This document shows, one piece after another, positions 11,101-18,251 of a DNA stretch of 64,000 nt. The DNA lies in the NCBI RefSeq assembly GCF_015709515.1, contig NZ_JADNQZ010000050.1:92440-156439 (forward strand). The letters are read 5' to 3'. A program made the position numbers and the translations under genes. The notes under the pieces were generated by a model that was not told the DNA's origin, did not search any database, and worked only from the letters and a program-made list of their open reading frames with translations. Every line of letters begins with the position of its first letter. Within the stretch, counting starts at the first letter, position 1. The DNA is from Methylocystis sp. H62 (GTDB taxonomy: Bacteria; Pseudomonadota; Alphaproteobacteria; Rhizobiales; Beijerinckiaceae).

Positions 11101-12377
11101 CCTCATTCTCGCGCTTTGTCGCCGAGGGCGGGGCGGCGCTCGCGCGCTTCTGCGTCTTCGAGGCGATCAGCGAGGCGCGCAACGGCCAAAGCTGGCGGAT
11201 GTGGCCGCAAGAGCTGCGCGAGGCGCGCCCTGCGGCGTTGAGCGCCTTCGCGCGCGAACATGCGACGCGCGTCCAATTCCACCAATTTCTGCAATGGCTC
11301 GCCGATGCGCAATTTGGGCGATCCGCGCAGGATGCGCGCGCCGCCGGTCTGTCGCTCGGATTCTGCCGCGACCTCGCCATCGGCGCGGCGCCTGACGGCG
11401 CCGAGTGCTGGAGCCGCGCGGGAAGTTTCGTGGACGGCTTCTCGATCGGCGCGCCGCCCGACGCCTTCAGTCGGGAGGGCCAGAATTGGGGCTTGCCGCC
11501 GCCAAATCCGATCGACATGGAGAAAAGCGGCGGCGCCGATTTCGCGGCGCTGCTGCGCGCCAACATGCGCCACCCGGGCGCGCTGCGCATCGACCACGTC
11601 ATGGGGCTCGCGCGGCTTTTCGTCATTCCGGATGGCGAAAAGCCAGCCGCCGGCGCTTACGTCAATTACCCGTTCGAGACCTTGATGGGTCAGCTTGCGC
11701 TCGAAAGCCGACGCGCGCAGTGCGTCGTCATCGGCGAGGATCTCGGCACGGCGCCATGGGGATTCCGTGAGCGTATCGAACGCGCCGACGTGCTGAGCTA
11801 CCGGGTTCTATGGTTCGAACGTTCGGGAGAGGGCTTCGCGTCGCCGGCGCACTATCCGAAGAAGGCCATGGCCTGCGTCTCGACGCATGATTTGCCGACG
11901 CTCGAAGGCTGGTGGGCGGCGGCGGACATCGCCGAGAAGGAAGCCTTGGCGCTGATCGCGCCCGACGTGGCCGAAGCCGCCCGCGCCGCGCGGCGCGCGG
12001 AAAAAGACGCGCTCCTCGAAGCGCTTCGCGCGCAGGGGCTGATCGACGGCGCGCATCACGCAACAAGCGCCTTCGACGACGCCTTGGCTTGGGCGCTCCA
12101 TGCCTTCATCGCGCGCACGCCGTCCTTGCTCGCCATGGCGCAACTCGACGATCTCGCGGGGGAAACGCAGGCGATCAACTTGCCCGGCACCGATCGCGAA
12201 CGCTTGAACTGGCGCCGCAGACGGCCAGAATCGATCGACGCGCTCCTTGATTCGCGCCGCGCCCGCGCGATCCTCGCCGGGCTTCGCCGCAATGTGGACG
12301 CGATTGCCGGCGCATATCGGTCTCCGGGCGAAATTGATGCCGCGGACGGACATGAGCGTTTCGAGCATGGCGGGTAA
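8157..12377 (+). CDS. glgX: Glycogen debranching enzyme - 4-alpha-glucanotransferase fusion (GlgX-MalQ)
   Basis: A single 1406-residue reading frame joins two enzymes usually encoded apart. Residues ~1-690 form a GlgX-type GH13 debranching enzyme: an N-terminal CBM48, then DVVFNHTGE, GFRFDLATTL (nucleophile Asp), KLIAEPWDLG (acid/base Glu) and FIAAHDGF. Residues ~700-1400 form a GH77 amylomaltase (MalQ): QLYSVRRDGDQGIGDF, HPGALRIDHVMGL, VIGEDLGTAP and CVSTHDLPTLEGWW. Together they would remove the limit-dextrin branches left by GlgP and recycle the short maltodextrins. The frame is also open upstream, but that part is repeat DNA; ATG 8157 begins recognisable GlgX sequence (MIGRLTDGAPEPLGVT). 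No internal stop or frameshift is seen. The 3' end overlaps the next gene's start. Confidence 0.93.
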   Translation: MIGRLTDGAPEPLGVTPDERGANVAVFSAHAEAIELCLFDDADEEIARIKLPTRSGDVFHGYIEGLKEGQRYGFRAYGHDAADAGHRFNPAKLLVDPNALALDRAFTLHPSLFAYGDAAHVDSAAHLPKAIVTKPVPAESPRPKHPWRDTLIYELHVKGFTATHPDIPQHLRGTFAGLAHDAAIAHLKRLGVTTLELLPCAAWIDERHLPPLGLSNSWGYNPIAMMAPDPRLAPGGWREVREAVGRLHDAGLEVILDVVFNHTGESDEFGPTVSFRGLDNASYYRLADDRARYVNDSGCGNILDCTRAPVVRLIMDALRAWALHGGVDGFRFDLATTLARRPSGFDRDAPFLSAILQDPVLRDLKLIAEPWDLGPGGYRLGDFPEPFAEWNDRYRDSARGFWRGDSHGVAELATRVAGSQDVFARRRPSRSVNFIAAHDGFTLRDLVSYAHKHNEANGEENRDGADHTLSWNNGVEGESEDTAIIAARKRDAHNLLATLLFSRGTPMLAMGAELGKTQSGNNNAYAQDNALSWINWARADEELIDTTAKLIALRKRHLALREDRFLDGAPRDASLIPDVEWLRPDGAPLREDDWRDGEAQTLVVVLYGEGDRVLVILHRGPDEIVVRPPPARDDHGWRLAFSSTKDGADEDVEGCISVAPRSVTLLVEEKRASRRSIASASEEIISRLAVATGVERQWRDVEGAQHDVPHETVCALLAQLGFPAGTLSDARESLARLSDFRDRQTLPASLSVKEDEAFTLRLAARDGRTPGWIVVTQEDGSCSRIALRGEKATPITWRGLDGRRCDGVAARLPPMPAGRHHLSINSGESCALTVAPRGCFLPDDARREFGLSAQLYSVRRDGDQGIGDFSTLGELARVAAKAGAALIAVNPLHALFAQDRTRVSPYYPSDRRFLDPLYIDVAELQRMLGAPIDLDESAVAALRVGADVDYPGVHALKMAALERAFAIFLDLSRRQPDAAPVASFSRFVAEGGAALARFCVFEAISEARNGQSWRMWPQELREARPAALSAFAREHATRVQFHQFLQWLADAQFGRSAQDARAAGLSLGFCRDLAIGAAPDGAECWSRAGSFVDGFSIGAPPDAFSREGQNWGLPPPNPIDMEKSGGADFAALLRANMRHPGALRIDHVMGLARLFVIPDGEKPAAGAYVNYPFETLMGQLALESRRAQCVVIGEDLGTAPWGFRERIERADVLSYRVLWFERSGEGFASPAHYPKKAMACVSTHDLPTLEGWWAAADIAEKEALALIAPDVAEAARAARRAEKDALLEALRAQGLIDGAHHATSAFDDALAWALHAFIARTPSLLAMAQLDDLAGETQAINLPGTDRERLNWRRRRPESIDALLDSRRARAILAGLRRNVDAIAGAYRSPGEIDAADGHERFEHGG

Positions 12378-13704
12378 CGAAGCCACCGAGCGCGGGCTCA
12401 TCTCTGCGGCGCTCCTGGCGATTTCTGTCGCATTTTCCGCGCATGCCGAACAACAGGGTCCGGACGCCAAAGACATTTCGTCGAAGCAGCAGGAATTGCG
12501 CGGCGTCGAAGACACGATGGGCGCCGCCCGGGAGCGCGCGCGTCGACTCGAAGAGCAGCTTGTCGATCACGCCGCCGCGCGCGAAAGGCTGAATGGCGCG
12601 CTCATCGAAGCGACGCTGCGGCTGCAGGAAACGGAAGAGCGCGCGGCCGAGATCGAAGAGCGGCTTTCGGCGCTCACCGAGAATGAGCGCAAGATCGTCG
12701 CTTCGCTCGACAGCCGCCGCGGATTGATCATGGAGATTCTTACCGTCCTGCAACGGATGGGCCGTAAGCCGCCGCCGGCGCTGATCGCGCGTCCCAACGA
12801 GATTCTCGAGGCCGTCCGGGCGTCGCTCGCGCTCGGCGCCCTGTTGCCGCAAATGCGCGCCGAAGCGCGCCAGCTGCAGCGCGATCTTTCGGAACTCGAG
12901 CAGGTGCGCGATGGCGTTCGGCGCGAGCGCGAACGCCTCGCGGAGCAGCAGGCGAGCCTCAACGTTCAGCGCGAAAGGCTTGCCCCGATGATCGGCGAAC
13001 GTCAGGAGGCGCTTTCCACCGCGCAAAGCGCCTTGCAGGCGGAGACGGAGCGCGCGCGCACGCTGGCGCAGCGCGCCACAAGCCTCAAGGACCTGATCTC
13101 GCGCATGGAGGCGGACAGCGCGGCGGCGCGGCGCGCGGCGGAGGCGGCGCGCAAGGCCGACGACGAGCGGGCCAAAGCTCAAGCGATGCTTTCCGAGCGG
13201 GAGCGGCTCAAAGCGTTGTCTGCGCCGTTCAAGGATCCGGCGCGGCTTGCGCCCGCCGTCGCTTTCATGGATCTTAAAGGCCGGCTGCCGGCCCCGGCCG
13301 CGGGATCGGTGGTGCGGCGTTTCGGCGCGCCAGACGGTTTTGGCGGCAAGGAGAAGGGCCTGTCGATCGCGGCGCGCGAGAGTGGGGTGGTTATCGCCCC
13401 TTGTGACGGATGGATCGCTTTTTCAGGGCCTTACCGAAGTTATGGACAACTCTTGATCATTAACGCCGGCGGCGGTTATTATGTGGTCCTGGCCGGCATG
13501 AGTCGCACCAATGTGAACGTGGGACAGTTCGTTCTCGCAGGTGAGCCGATAGCCAGCATGGGAGACGGAGCCGCGCAAACCGCGGCGACCATCGCAATCG
13601 GCGCGAAACAACCCATTCTTTATGTTGAGTTCCGCAAGGACGGAGCGTCAATCGACTCGGGCCCATGGTGGGCAAAGTCAGACAGTCGGAAGGTCGGCGG
13701 ATGA
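12352..13704 (+). CDS. EnvC-like murein hydrolase activator (degenerate LytM)
   Basis: About 450 residues: a signal peptide (hydrophobic LISAALLAISVAFSAHA), a long charged coiled coil (~residues 30-290), then a C-terminal LytM/M23 fold (~residues 310-440, GSVVRRFGAP to YVEFRKDG). The zinc ligands of active M23 peptidases are missing: the usual H-x-G-x-D and H-x-H sites read KGLSIAA and YVEFR. This is typical of EnvC, which activates amidases for septal peptidoglycan splitting rather than cutting it. The start is uncertain: ATG 12352 (overlapping the upstream gene by 26 bases) or ATG 12367. The stop overlaps the ctpA ATG (ATGA), so the pair is translationally coupled, a common alphaproteobacterial arrangement. 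Confidence 0.88.
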   Translation: MSVSSMAGNEATERGLISAALLAISVAFSAHAEQQGPDAKDISSKQQELRGVEDTMGAARERARRLEEQLVDHAAARERLNGALIEATLRLQETEERAAEIEERLSALTENERKIVASLDSRRGLIMEILTVLQRMGRKPPPALIARPNEILEAVRASLALGALLPQMRAEARQLQRDLSELEQVRDGVRRERERLAEQQASLNVQRERLAPMIGERQEALSTAQSALQAETERARTLAQRATSLKDLISRMEADSAAARRAAEAARKADDERAKAQAMLSERERLKALSAPFKDPARLAPAVAFMDLKGRLPAPAAGSVVRRFGAPDGFGGKEKGLSIAARESGVVIAPCDGWIAFSGPYRSYGQLLIINAGGGYYVVLAGMSRTNVNVGQFVLAGEPIASMGDGAAQTAATIAIGAKQPILYVEFRKDGASIDSGPWWAKSDSRKVGG

Positions 13705-15065
13705 TTCGCAAAACAGTCCTTATCGCCACAGGAATAGCAATTGGAGCGGGATGCGCCACGCTTGGCCAGCAGGCGCGCGCCGTCATCGGCGCTCCGGCTC
13801 AAGCCGCTTCCGCCGACACCTACAAGAACCTCAGCCTGTTTGGCGACGTGTTCGATAAGGTGCGCGCCGACTATGTCGAGAAGCCCGATGAGCAAAAGCT
13901 CGTCGAAAACGCCATCAACGGCATGCTGACCTCGCTCGATCCGCATTCGAGCTACCTTGACGCCAAGGCCTTCAAGGACATGCGGACGCAGACCGAGGGC
14001 AAGTTCGGGGGCCTCGGCATCGAGGTCACGCAGGAAGACGGGCTCGTGAAGGTCGTCACGCCGATCGACGACACCCCGGCGTCGCGCGCCGGGATCATGT
14101 CCGGCGATCTCATCGGCGCCATCGACGACGAGACCGTGCAGGGCATGACGCTCAATCAGGCCGTCGACAAAATGCGCGGCGCGATCAACACGCCTGTCAA
14201 GCTGACGCTCTTCCGCGGCAAGAACAAGGACAAGGTCGAGGTCAAGCTCGTCCGCGCCGAGATCCACATCAAATCCGTGCGCTCGCGCAAGCAGGGCGAC
14301 GACATCGCCTATGTCCGCATTTCGCAGTTCAATGAAGAGACCGCGGAAGGCTTGCGCACTGCCATGGCGAAGGCGCAGCAGGACATCCCCGCGGACAAGT
14401 TCAAAGGCTACATCCTCGATCTGCGCAACAATCCGGGCGGCTTGCTGGACCAGTCGATCCAGGTGGTCAACTCCTTTATCGACAAGGGCGAGATCGTGTC
14501 GACGCGCGGCCGCAACGCCGACGAAACCCAGCGCTACAACGCCCGCGGCTCCGGCGATCTGTCGAAGGGCAAGCCCGTCGTCGTGCTGATCAACGGCGGC
14601 TCGGCCTCGGCGTCCGAAATCGTCGCCGGCGCTTTGCAGGATCACAAGCGCGCGACGCTGATCGGCACGCGGTCCTTCGGCAAGGGCTCCGTGCAGACCA
14701 TCATCCCGCTCGGCGGCTCGAGCGGCGCGCTGCGGCTGACGACGGCGCGCTATTACACGCCGTCCGGCCGCACGATCCAGGCCAAGGGCATCGATCCCGA
14801 CATGATCATCCTGCAGGACGTGCCGGACGAGCTCAAAGGCAAGGACGACACCAAGGGCGAAGCCTCGCTGAAGGGCCATCTCAAGACGGGCGACGAGGAA
14901 AAGACCGGCTCGCAGGCCTATGTCCCGCCGGATGAGGCGAAGGACAAGCAGCTCAACGCGGCCGTCGAACTTCTGCACGGCAAGCCGAGGGCGCAGATCC
15001 TCGCCGAGCAGTCCAAGGAAGTCGCCAAGGACACGACCAAGCCGCCGTCCAAGGCCGCCAATTGA
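13701..15065 (+). CDS. ctpA: Carboxy-terminal processing protease, S41 family
   Basis: A periplasmic serine protease of 454 residues. It has an N-terminal signal or anchor (KTVLIATGIAIGAGCATLG), a PDZ domain (~residues 90-175, GGLGIEVTQEDGLVKV), and the S41 catalytic domain with GYILDLRNNPGGLLDQ, the serine in NGGSASASEIVAGALQ and the lysine in GTRSFGKGSVQT. This Ser-Lys dyad is standard for CtpA/Prc. The family trims periplasmic or membrane-associated proteins, and some members act on peptidoglycan hydrolases, which fits the coupling to the EnvC-like gene. ATG 13701 is chosen because it overlaps the upstream stop and has GGAAGG before it. Confidence 0.95.
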   Translation: MIRKTVLIATGIAIGAGCATLGQQARAVIGAPAQAASADTYKNLSLFGDVFDKVRADYVEKPDEQKLVENAINGMLTSLDPHSSYLDAKAFKDMRTQTEGKFGGLGIEVTQEDGLVKVVTPIDDTPASRAGIMSGDLIGAIDDETVQGMTLNQAVDKMRGAINTPVKLTLFRGKNKDKVEVKLVRAEIHIKSVRSRKQGDDIAYVRISQFNEETAEGLRTAMAKAQQDIPADKFKGYILDLRNNPGGLLDQSIQVVNSFIDKGEIVSTRGRNADETQRYNARGSGDLSKGKPVVVLINGGSASASEIVAGALQDHKRATLIGTRSFGKGSVQTIIPLGGSSGALRLTTARYYTPSGRTIQAKGIDPDMIILQDVPDELKGKDDTKGEASLKGHLKTGDEEKTGSQAYVPPDEAKDKQLNAAVELLHGKPRAQILAEQSKEVAKDTTKPPSKAAN

Positions 15066-15113
15066 CGCTGATGGCCGTGCAGCTTAGACGGTCGGCGGGA
15101 GTTTCCGGCGGTC

Positions 15114-15878
15114 ATGAGCTTTCTGTCCACTTACGCTAATCCAACGCGCTTTCTGCGTTTCGCAGAACGCGCGTTGCCGTGGCTCTCAAGCGCCACGGCG
15201 CTTCTGCTGGCGATCGGGCTCTACGGCGCCTTCACGGCGCCGCCCGATTATCAGCAGGGCGAAACCGTCCGGATCATGTACATCCATGTTCCGTCCGCCT
15301 GGCTCGCGATCTTCGCCTATATCGTGATGACCTCGGCGTCGCTCGGCGTTCTGGTGTGGCGTCATCCCCTCGCCGACGCGGCGCAGAAAACCGCCGCCAG
15401 CCTCGGCGCCGCCTTCACCTTCATCTGCCTCGTCACGGGCTCGCTGTGGGGCAAGCCGATGTGGGGAACGTTCTGGGTGTGGGACGCGCGCCTCACCTCG
15501 ATGCTCGTTCTCTTTCTCCTCTATCTCGGTCTCATCGCCGTCAGGCAGACGATGGACGACACGCCGCGCGGCGCGCGCATCGCGGCGATCATGACGCTCG
15601 TCGGGGCCATCGACATTCCGATCATCAAATATTCGGTCGACTGGTGGAACACGCTGCACCAGCCGGCCTCGGTGTTTCGCATTGACGGACCGGCGATCTC
15701 CGGATCGATGCTGTGGCCGCTCATCGTCATGGCGCTCGCCGCGACGCTGCTGTTCTCGACGCTGCATATCATGGCGATCCGCAACGAAATCCTGCGGCGA
15801 CGCCTCGCGCGCTTGTCGATGCAGGCCGTCCGCGCCGGTGAAGTCGCCGGAGACGAAAGCATGGAGGCGGCGGAATGA
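15114..15878 (+). CDS. ccmC: Heme exporter / cytochrome c maturation protein CcmC
   Basis: An inner-membrane protein of 254 residues with about six transmembrane helices. It carries the tryptophan-rich heme-handling motif WGKPMWGTFWVWDARLTSML. CcmC presents heme to the chaperone CcmE in System I cytochrome c biogenesis. It is the first of three overlapping genes (ccmC, ccmD, ccmG), each start overlapping the previous stop by 4 bases. ccmA, ccmB, ccmE, ccmF and ccmH are not in the window and must be elsewhere. Confidence 0.95.
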   Translation: MSFLSTYANPTRFLRFAERALPWLSSATALLLAIGLYGAFTAPPDYQQGETVRIMYIHVPSAWLAIFAYIVMTSASLGVLVWRHPLADAAQKTAASLGAAFTFICLVTGSLWGKPMWGTFWVWDARLTSMLVLFLLYLGLIAVRQTMDDTPRGARIAAIMTLVGAIDIPIIKYSVDWWNTLHQPASVFRIDGPAISGSMLWPLIVMALAATLLFSTLHIMAIRNEILRRRLARLSMQAVRAGEVAGDESMEAAE

Positions 15879-16033
15879 GCGGCCACGGGTTCTACATCGC
15901 CGCCGCCTATGGCGTGACGGCCGCGACGCTCGGCGTCGTGACCTTGCGCATCGTCCTCGACTATCGCCGCCTGCGCGCGGCGCTGGCGCGCTTTGGCGCG
16001 GCTGGCGCGCGCGATGAAGGAGAGGGCGCGTGA
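15875..16033 (+). CDS. ccmD: Heme exporter protein CcmD (52 aa)
   Basis: A short reading frame in the ATGA/GTGA overlap between ccmC and ccmG. The 52-residue peptide begins MSGHGFYIAAAYGVTA, continues with a single hydrophobic helix and ends in an arginine-rich tail (DYRRLRAALAR). That is the pattern of CcmD, a single-span membrane protein that helps release holo-CcmE from the CcmABC complex. Position and size agree with the family. Confidence 0.88.
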   Translation: MSGHGFYIAAAYGVTAATLGVVTLRIVLDYRRLRAALARFGAAGARDEGEGA

Positions 16034-16626
16034 GCGACGCCGTCGCGCCGCGCTCGGCGCTGCGCTTTCTGCCGCTGGCGCTCTTCGCGTTGCTGGCGCT
16101 CGTCTTCCTGGTGCGGCTGTTCTCCGGCGACGCGTCGCGCATCCCCTCGGCGCTGATCGGTAGGCCGGCGCCGGCTTTCGATCTGCCCGCGCTTGAAGGA
16201 TTGGCCGGCGTTCCGGGTCTGTCGACCGAAGACTTGCGCAAGGGTCACGTGAGCCTCGTCAACGTCTTCGCCAGCTGGTGCGGACCCTGCCGACAGGAGC
16301 ATTCGGCGCTCATGGCGATGGCTGGCGATCAAGCGCTCAAGGCCAAAGGCGTCGAGCTCTACGGGCTCTCCTACAAGGACGAGACGGCGAAGGCCCTAGG
16401 TTTTCTTGAGGAGGGCGGCAATCCTTTCGCGCGCGTCGGCGTCGACCCTGCCGGCCGCACGGCGATCGACTTCGGCGTTTATGGAGTGCCCGAGACGTTC
16501 GTAATCAAGGGCGACGGAACCATCGCCTATAAATTCGTCGGACCGCTGACGCCTTCGGCGATCGCGACGACGCTCATTCCGGAGATCGAAAAGGCGATGG
16601 CGGGCGGGACGGCCACGTCGCGCTGA
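16030..16626 (+). CDS. ccmG: Thiol:disulfide interchange protein CcmG/DsbE
   Basis: A membrane-anchored periplasmic thioredoxin of 198 residues. One N-terminal helix (FLPLALFALLALVFLVRLF) is followed by a thioredoxin fold with the active-site FASWCGPCRQEHSAL and the cis-proline loop YGVPETFVI. In cytochrome c maturation it reduces the CXXCH cysteines of apocytochromes before heme attachment. The start is GTG at 16030, overlapping the ccmD stop. The next gene is convergent, so the operon ends here. Confidence 0.95.
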   Translation: MSDAVAPRSALRFLPLALFALLALVFLVRLFSGDASRIPSALIGRPAPAFDLPALEGLAGVPGLSTEDLRKGHVSLVNVFASWCGPCRQEHSALMAMAGDQALKAKGVELYGLSYKDETAKALGFLEEGGNPFARVGVDPAGRTAIDFGVYGVPETFVIKGDGTIAYKFVGPLTPSAIATTLIPEIEKAMAGGTATSR

Positions 16627-16644
16627 ACGCGTCGGGCGCCCGGA

Positions 16645-17385
16645 TTATGGCGCTCTGAGGAAGAGGCCGACGGTCAGCGCGGCGCCGACCACGACGATGA
16701 AGATGCGCAGGATTTTTTCGTCGATGTGATGGATCAGGCGCGCCCCCATGATCCCGCCGATCGTCGCGCCCGCGCTCGTCACCAGCGCCTGCGGCCAGTG
16801 CAGATCCGGCGAGAATAGGAAGATCGCGACGGCGGAGGCGTTCATGACGCCGGCCAGAACGTTTTTGGTGGCGCTGGCGACGCGCACGCCCTGTCCGGCC
16901 ATGGTCAGCGCGGCGACCATGAGGAAGCCGATGCCGCCGCCGAAATAGCCGCCGTAAACCGAAATCAGAAATTGCGCGAGGGCTGCGCGCGGCCGGCCGA
17001 GATGGCTATGGGTTTCGACGGGCTTGCGGAAGAAACTGCCCCAGGCGAAGACCACCGTCGCAAAGAGCACGAGCCATGGCACGAGACGCGCGAAGAGTCC
17101 GCGCGGCGTGCCCAGCAACACCGCCGCGCCGACGGCGCCGCCGACGATGCTGATCACGAACAGCGTGCGCAGCGAAAGCCCGTTGGCGCCCCTCGCCAGC
17201 TTGCGGCCGGTCCAGCCGGTCGCGACCTGCGCCGGGAACAGCGCCGCGCATGACGTGATATTGGCGGCCAGCGCGTCCATGCCCGTGAACATCAGGGTGG
17301 GAAGCGTGAGGAAGGAGCCGCCGCCGGCAAGCGCATTCTGCGCGCCCGCCCAGGTCGCTACGGCAAACAGCAGAATGTAAGTCAT
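16645..17385 (-). CDS. TSUP (TauE/SafE) family permease
   Basis: A membrane protein of 246 residues with about eight hydrophobic segments. The N-terminal repeat contains ALAGGGSFLTLPTLMFTG, the G-G-G-S-x-L-x-x-P motif of TauE/SafE-type sulfite/organosulfonate exporters. The second half repeats a related pattern (YGGYFGGGIGFLMVAAL). The substrate cannot be read from sequence. It lies 25 bases downstream of a TetR regulator on the same strand, so the two probably share a transcript and the permease may be under that regulator. Confidence 0.88.
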   Translation of the reverse strand: MTYILLFAVATWAGAQNALAGGGSFLTLPTLMFTGMDALAANITSCAALFPAQVATGWTGRKLARGANGLSLRTLFVISIVGGAVGAAVLLGTPRGLFARLVPWLVLFATVVFAWGSFFRKPVETHSHLGRPRAALAQFLISVYGGYFGGGIGFLMVAALTMAGQGVRVASATKNVLAGVMNASAVAIFLFSPDLHWPQALVTSAGATIGGIMGARLIHHIDEKILRIFIVVVGAALTVGLFLRAP

Positions 17386-17410
17386 GCGCGCCTATGTCAG
17401 CTCGCGCGGC

Positions 17411-18058
17411 TCAAATCAAGCGGGCCGACTCCATCATCAGTCCCGCTGCGAGAAGCCGTATCAGCACGCCGAGCTGCTCATCCAGCAACTTTGGCGGGGT
17501 CTCGGCGATCTTCTCCTCGAGCCCCAGCGCCACGACTCCATGCACGGCCGAAAACAGCGTGCGCGCCAGCGCGGCGCGCGCCGTCGCGTCCCTGCCCGGG
17601 AGTAGTTGCGCAAGCGGCGCGTCCAACCGACCGAACAGGCGGTTGCGCGCGTCCGCATACCAGGCCGGCACGGGCGCGCCAGGGGGCAATCGGTGCTCGA
17701 ACAGCGCGCGCCAGCTCGGCTCCTCTTTTCTCGCAAAGCTCAGATAGGCCCGCGCCATGGCTTCGAGCGCCTGCTCCGCCTCTGCATCCACGAACGCCGC
17801 GTCGAGCGCGGCCTCCAGGCGCGCCAGGGTGCGCGCGTTAACCCGCAGGATCAGCTCGTCGAGGTCATGAAAAGCGGTATAGATCGCGCCGAGCGCGCAA
17901 CCGGCCGCGGCGGCGAGATCGCGCGCCTTAAGCCCGGCGAGACCCTGCGCCGCCACCGTCTCCTGCGCGATGTCGATAAGCCGGTCACGCAATTGCGACC
18001 GGCGGTCGGCTCCCGCGTCGGCGTTCTTCTCGTTCAAAGGCGTCTCCCAATTCGGCAT
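17411..18058 (-). CDS. TetR/AcrR-family transcriptional regulator
   Basis: About 215 residues. The N-terminal helix-turn-helix (~residues 25-70) reads LIDIAQETVAAQGLAGLKAR, then DLAAAAGCALGAIYTAFHDL, the classic TetR recognition-helix pattern. The C-terminal region resembles the WHG domain seen in many of these regulators (FEHRLPPGAPVPAWY). The start may be ATG 18058 or GTG 18064. Two copies of TGAAC-N3-GTTCA lie over and just upstream of the start and are its likely operators. It shares a strand with the TSUP permease and is divergent from the LplT-Aas fusion. The ligand is unknown; a fatty-acid-related effector is a guess from context. Confidence 0.9.
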   Translation of the reverse strand: MPNWETPLNEKNADAGADRRSQLRDRLIDIAQETVAAQGLAGLKARDLAAAAGCALGAIYTAFHDLDELILRVNARTLARLEAALDAAFVDAEAEQALEAMARAYLSFARKEEPSWRALFEHRLPPGAPVPAWYADARNRLFGRLDAPLAQLLPGRDATARAALARTLFSAVHGVVALGLEEKIAETPPKLLDEQLGVLIRLLAAGLMMESARLI

Positions 18059-18126
18059 GAACACCGTTCATTTTCTTGTTGACGGCAGAGCAAAAGCGCT
18101 GCAGTCTCCATATTGAACATAGTTCA
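18058..18126. promoter_or_regulatory. Paired TetR-type operators TGAAC-N3-GTTCA
   Basis: Two perfect 13-bp dyads with the same half sites: TGAACACCGTTCA at 18058-18070, overlapping the TetR ATG, and TGAACATAGTTCA at 18114-18126. Their centres are 56 bases apart in the divergent gap. Autoregulation by the adjacent TetR protein is the natural reading, possibly with control of the divergent gene starting at 18252. Confidence 0.65.
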
Positions 18127-18251
18127 TGGCGAAAGGCTGACCTTCGATCCGATTGCAACGCCGATCGCAACGCCCATTGCAACGCGTCCGACTTGACCGA
18201 ACCTTAAGGGTCATCGGCGAAAGTCACGACGCATCTCCCGGAAACTTCGAC

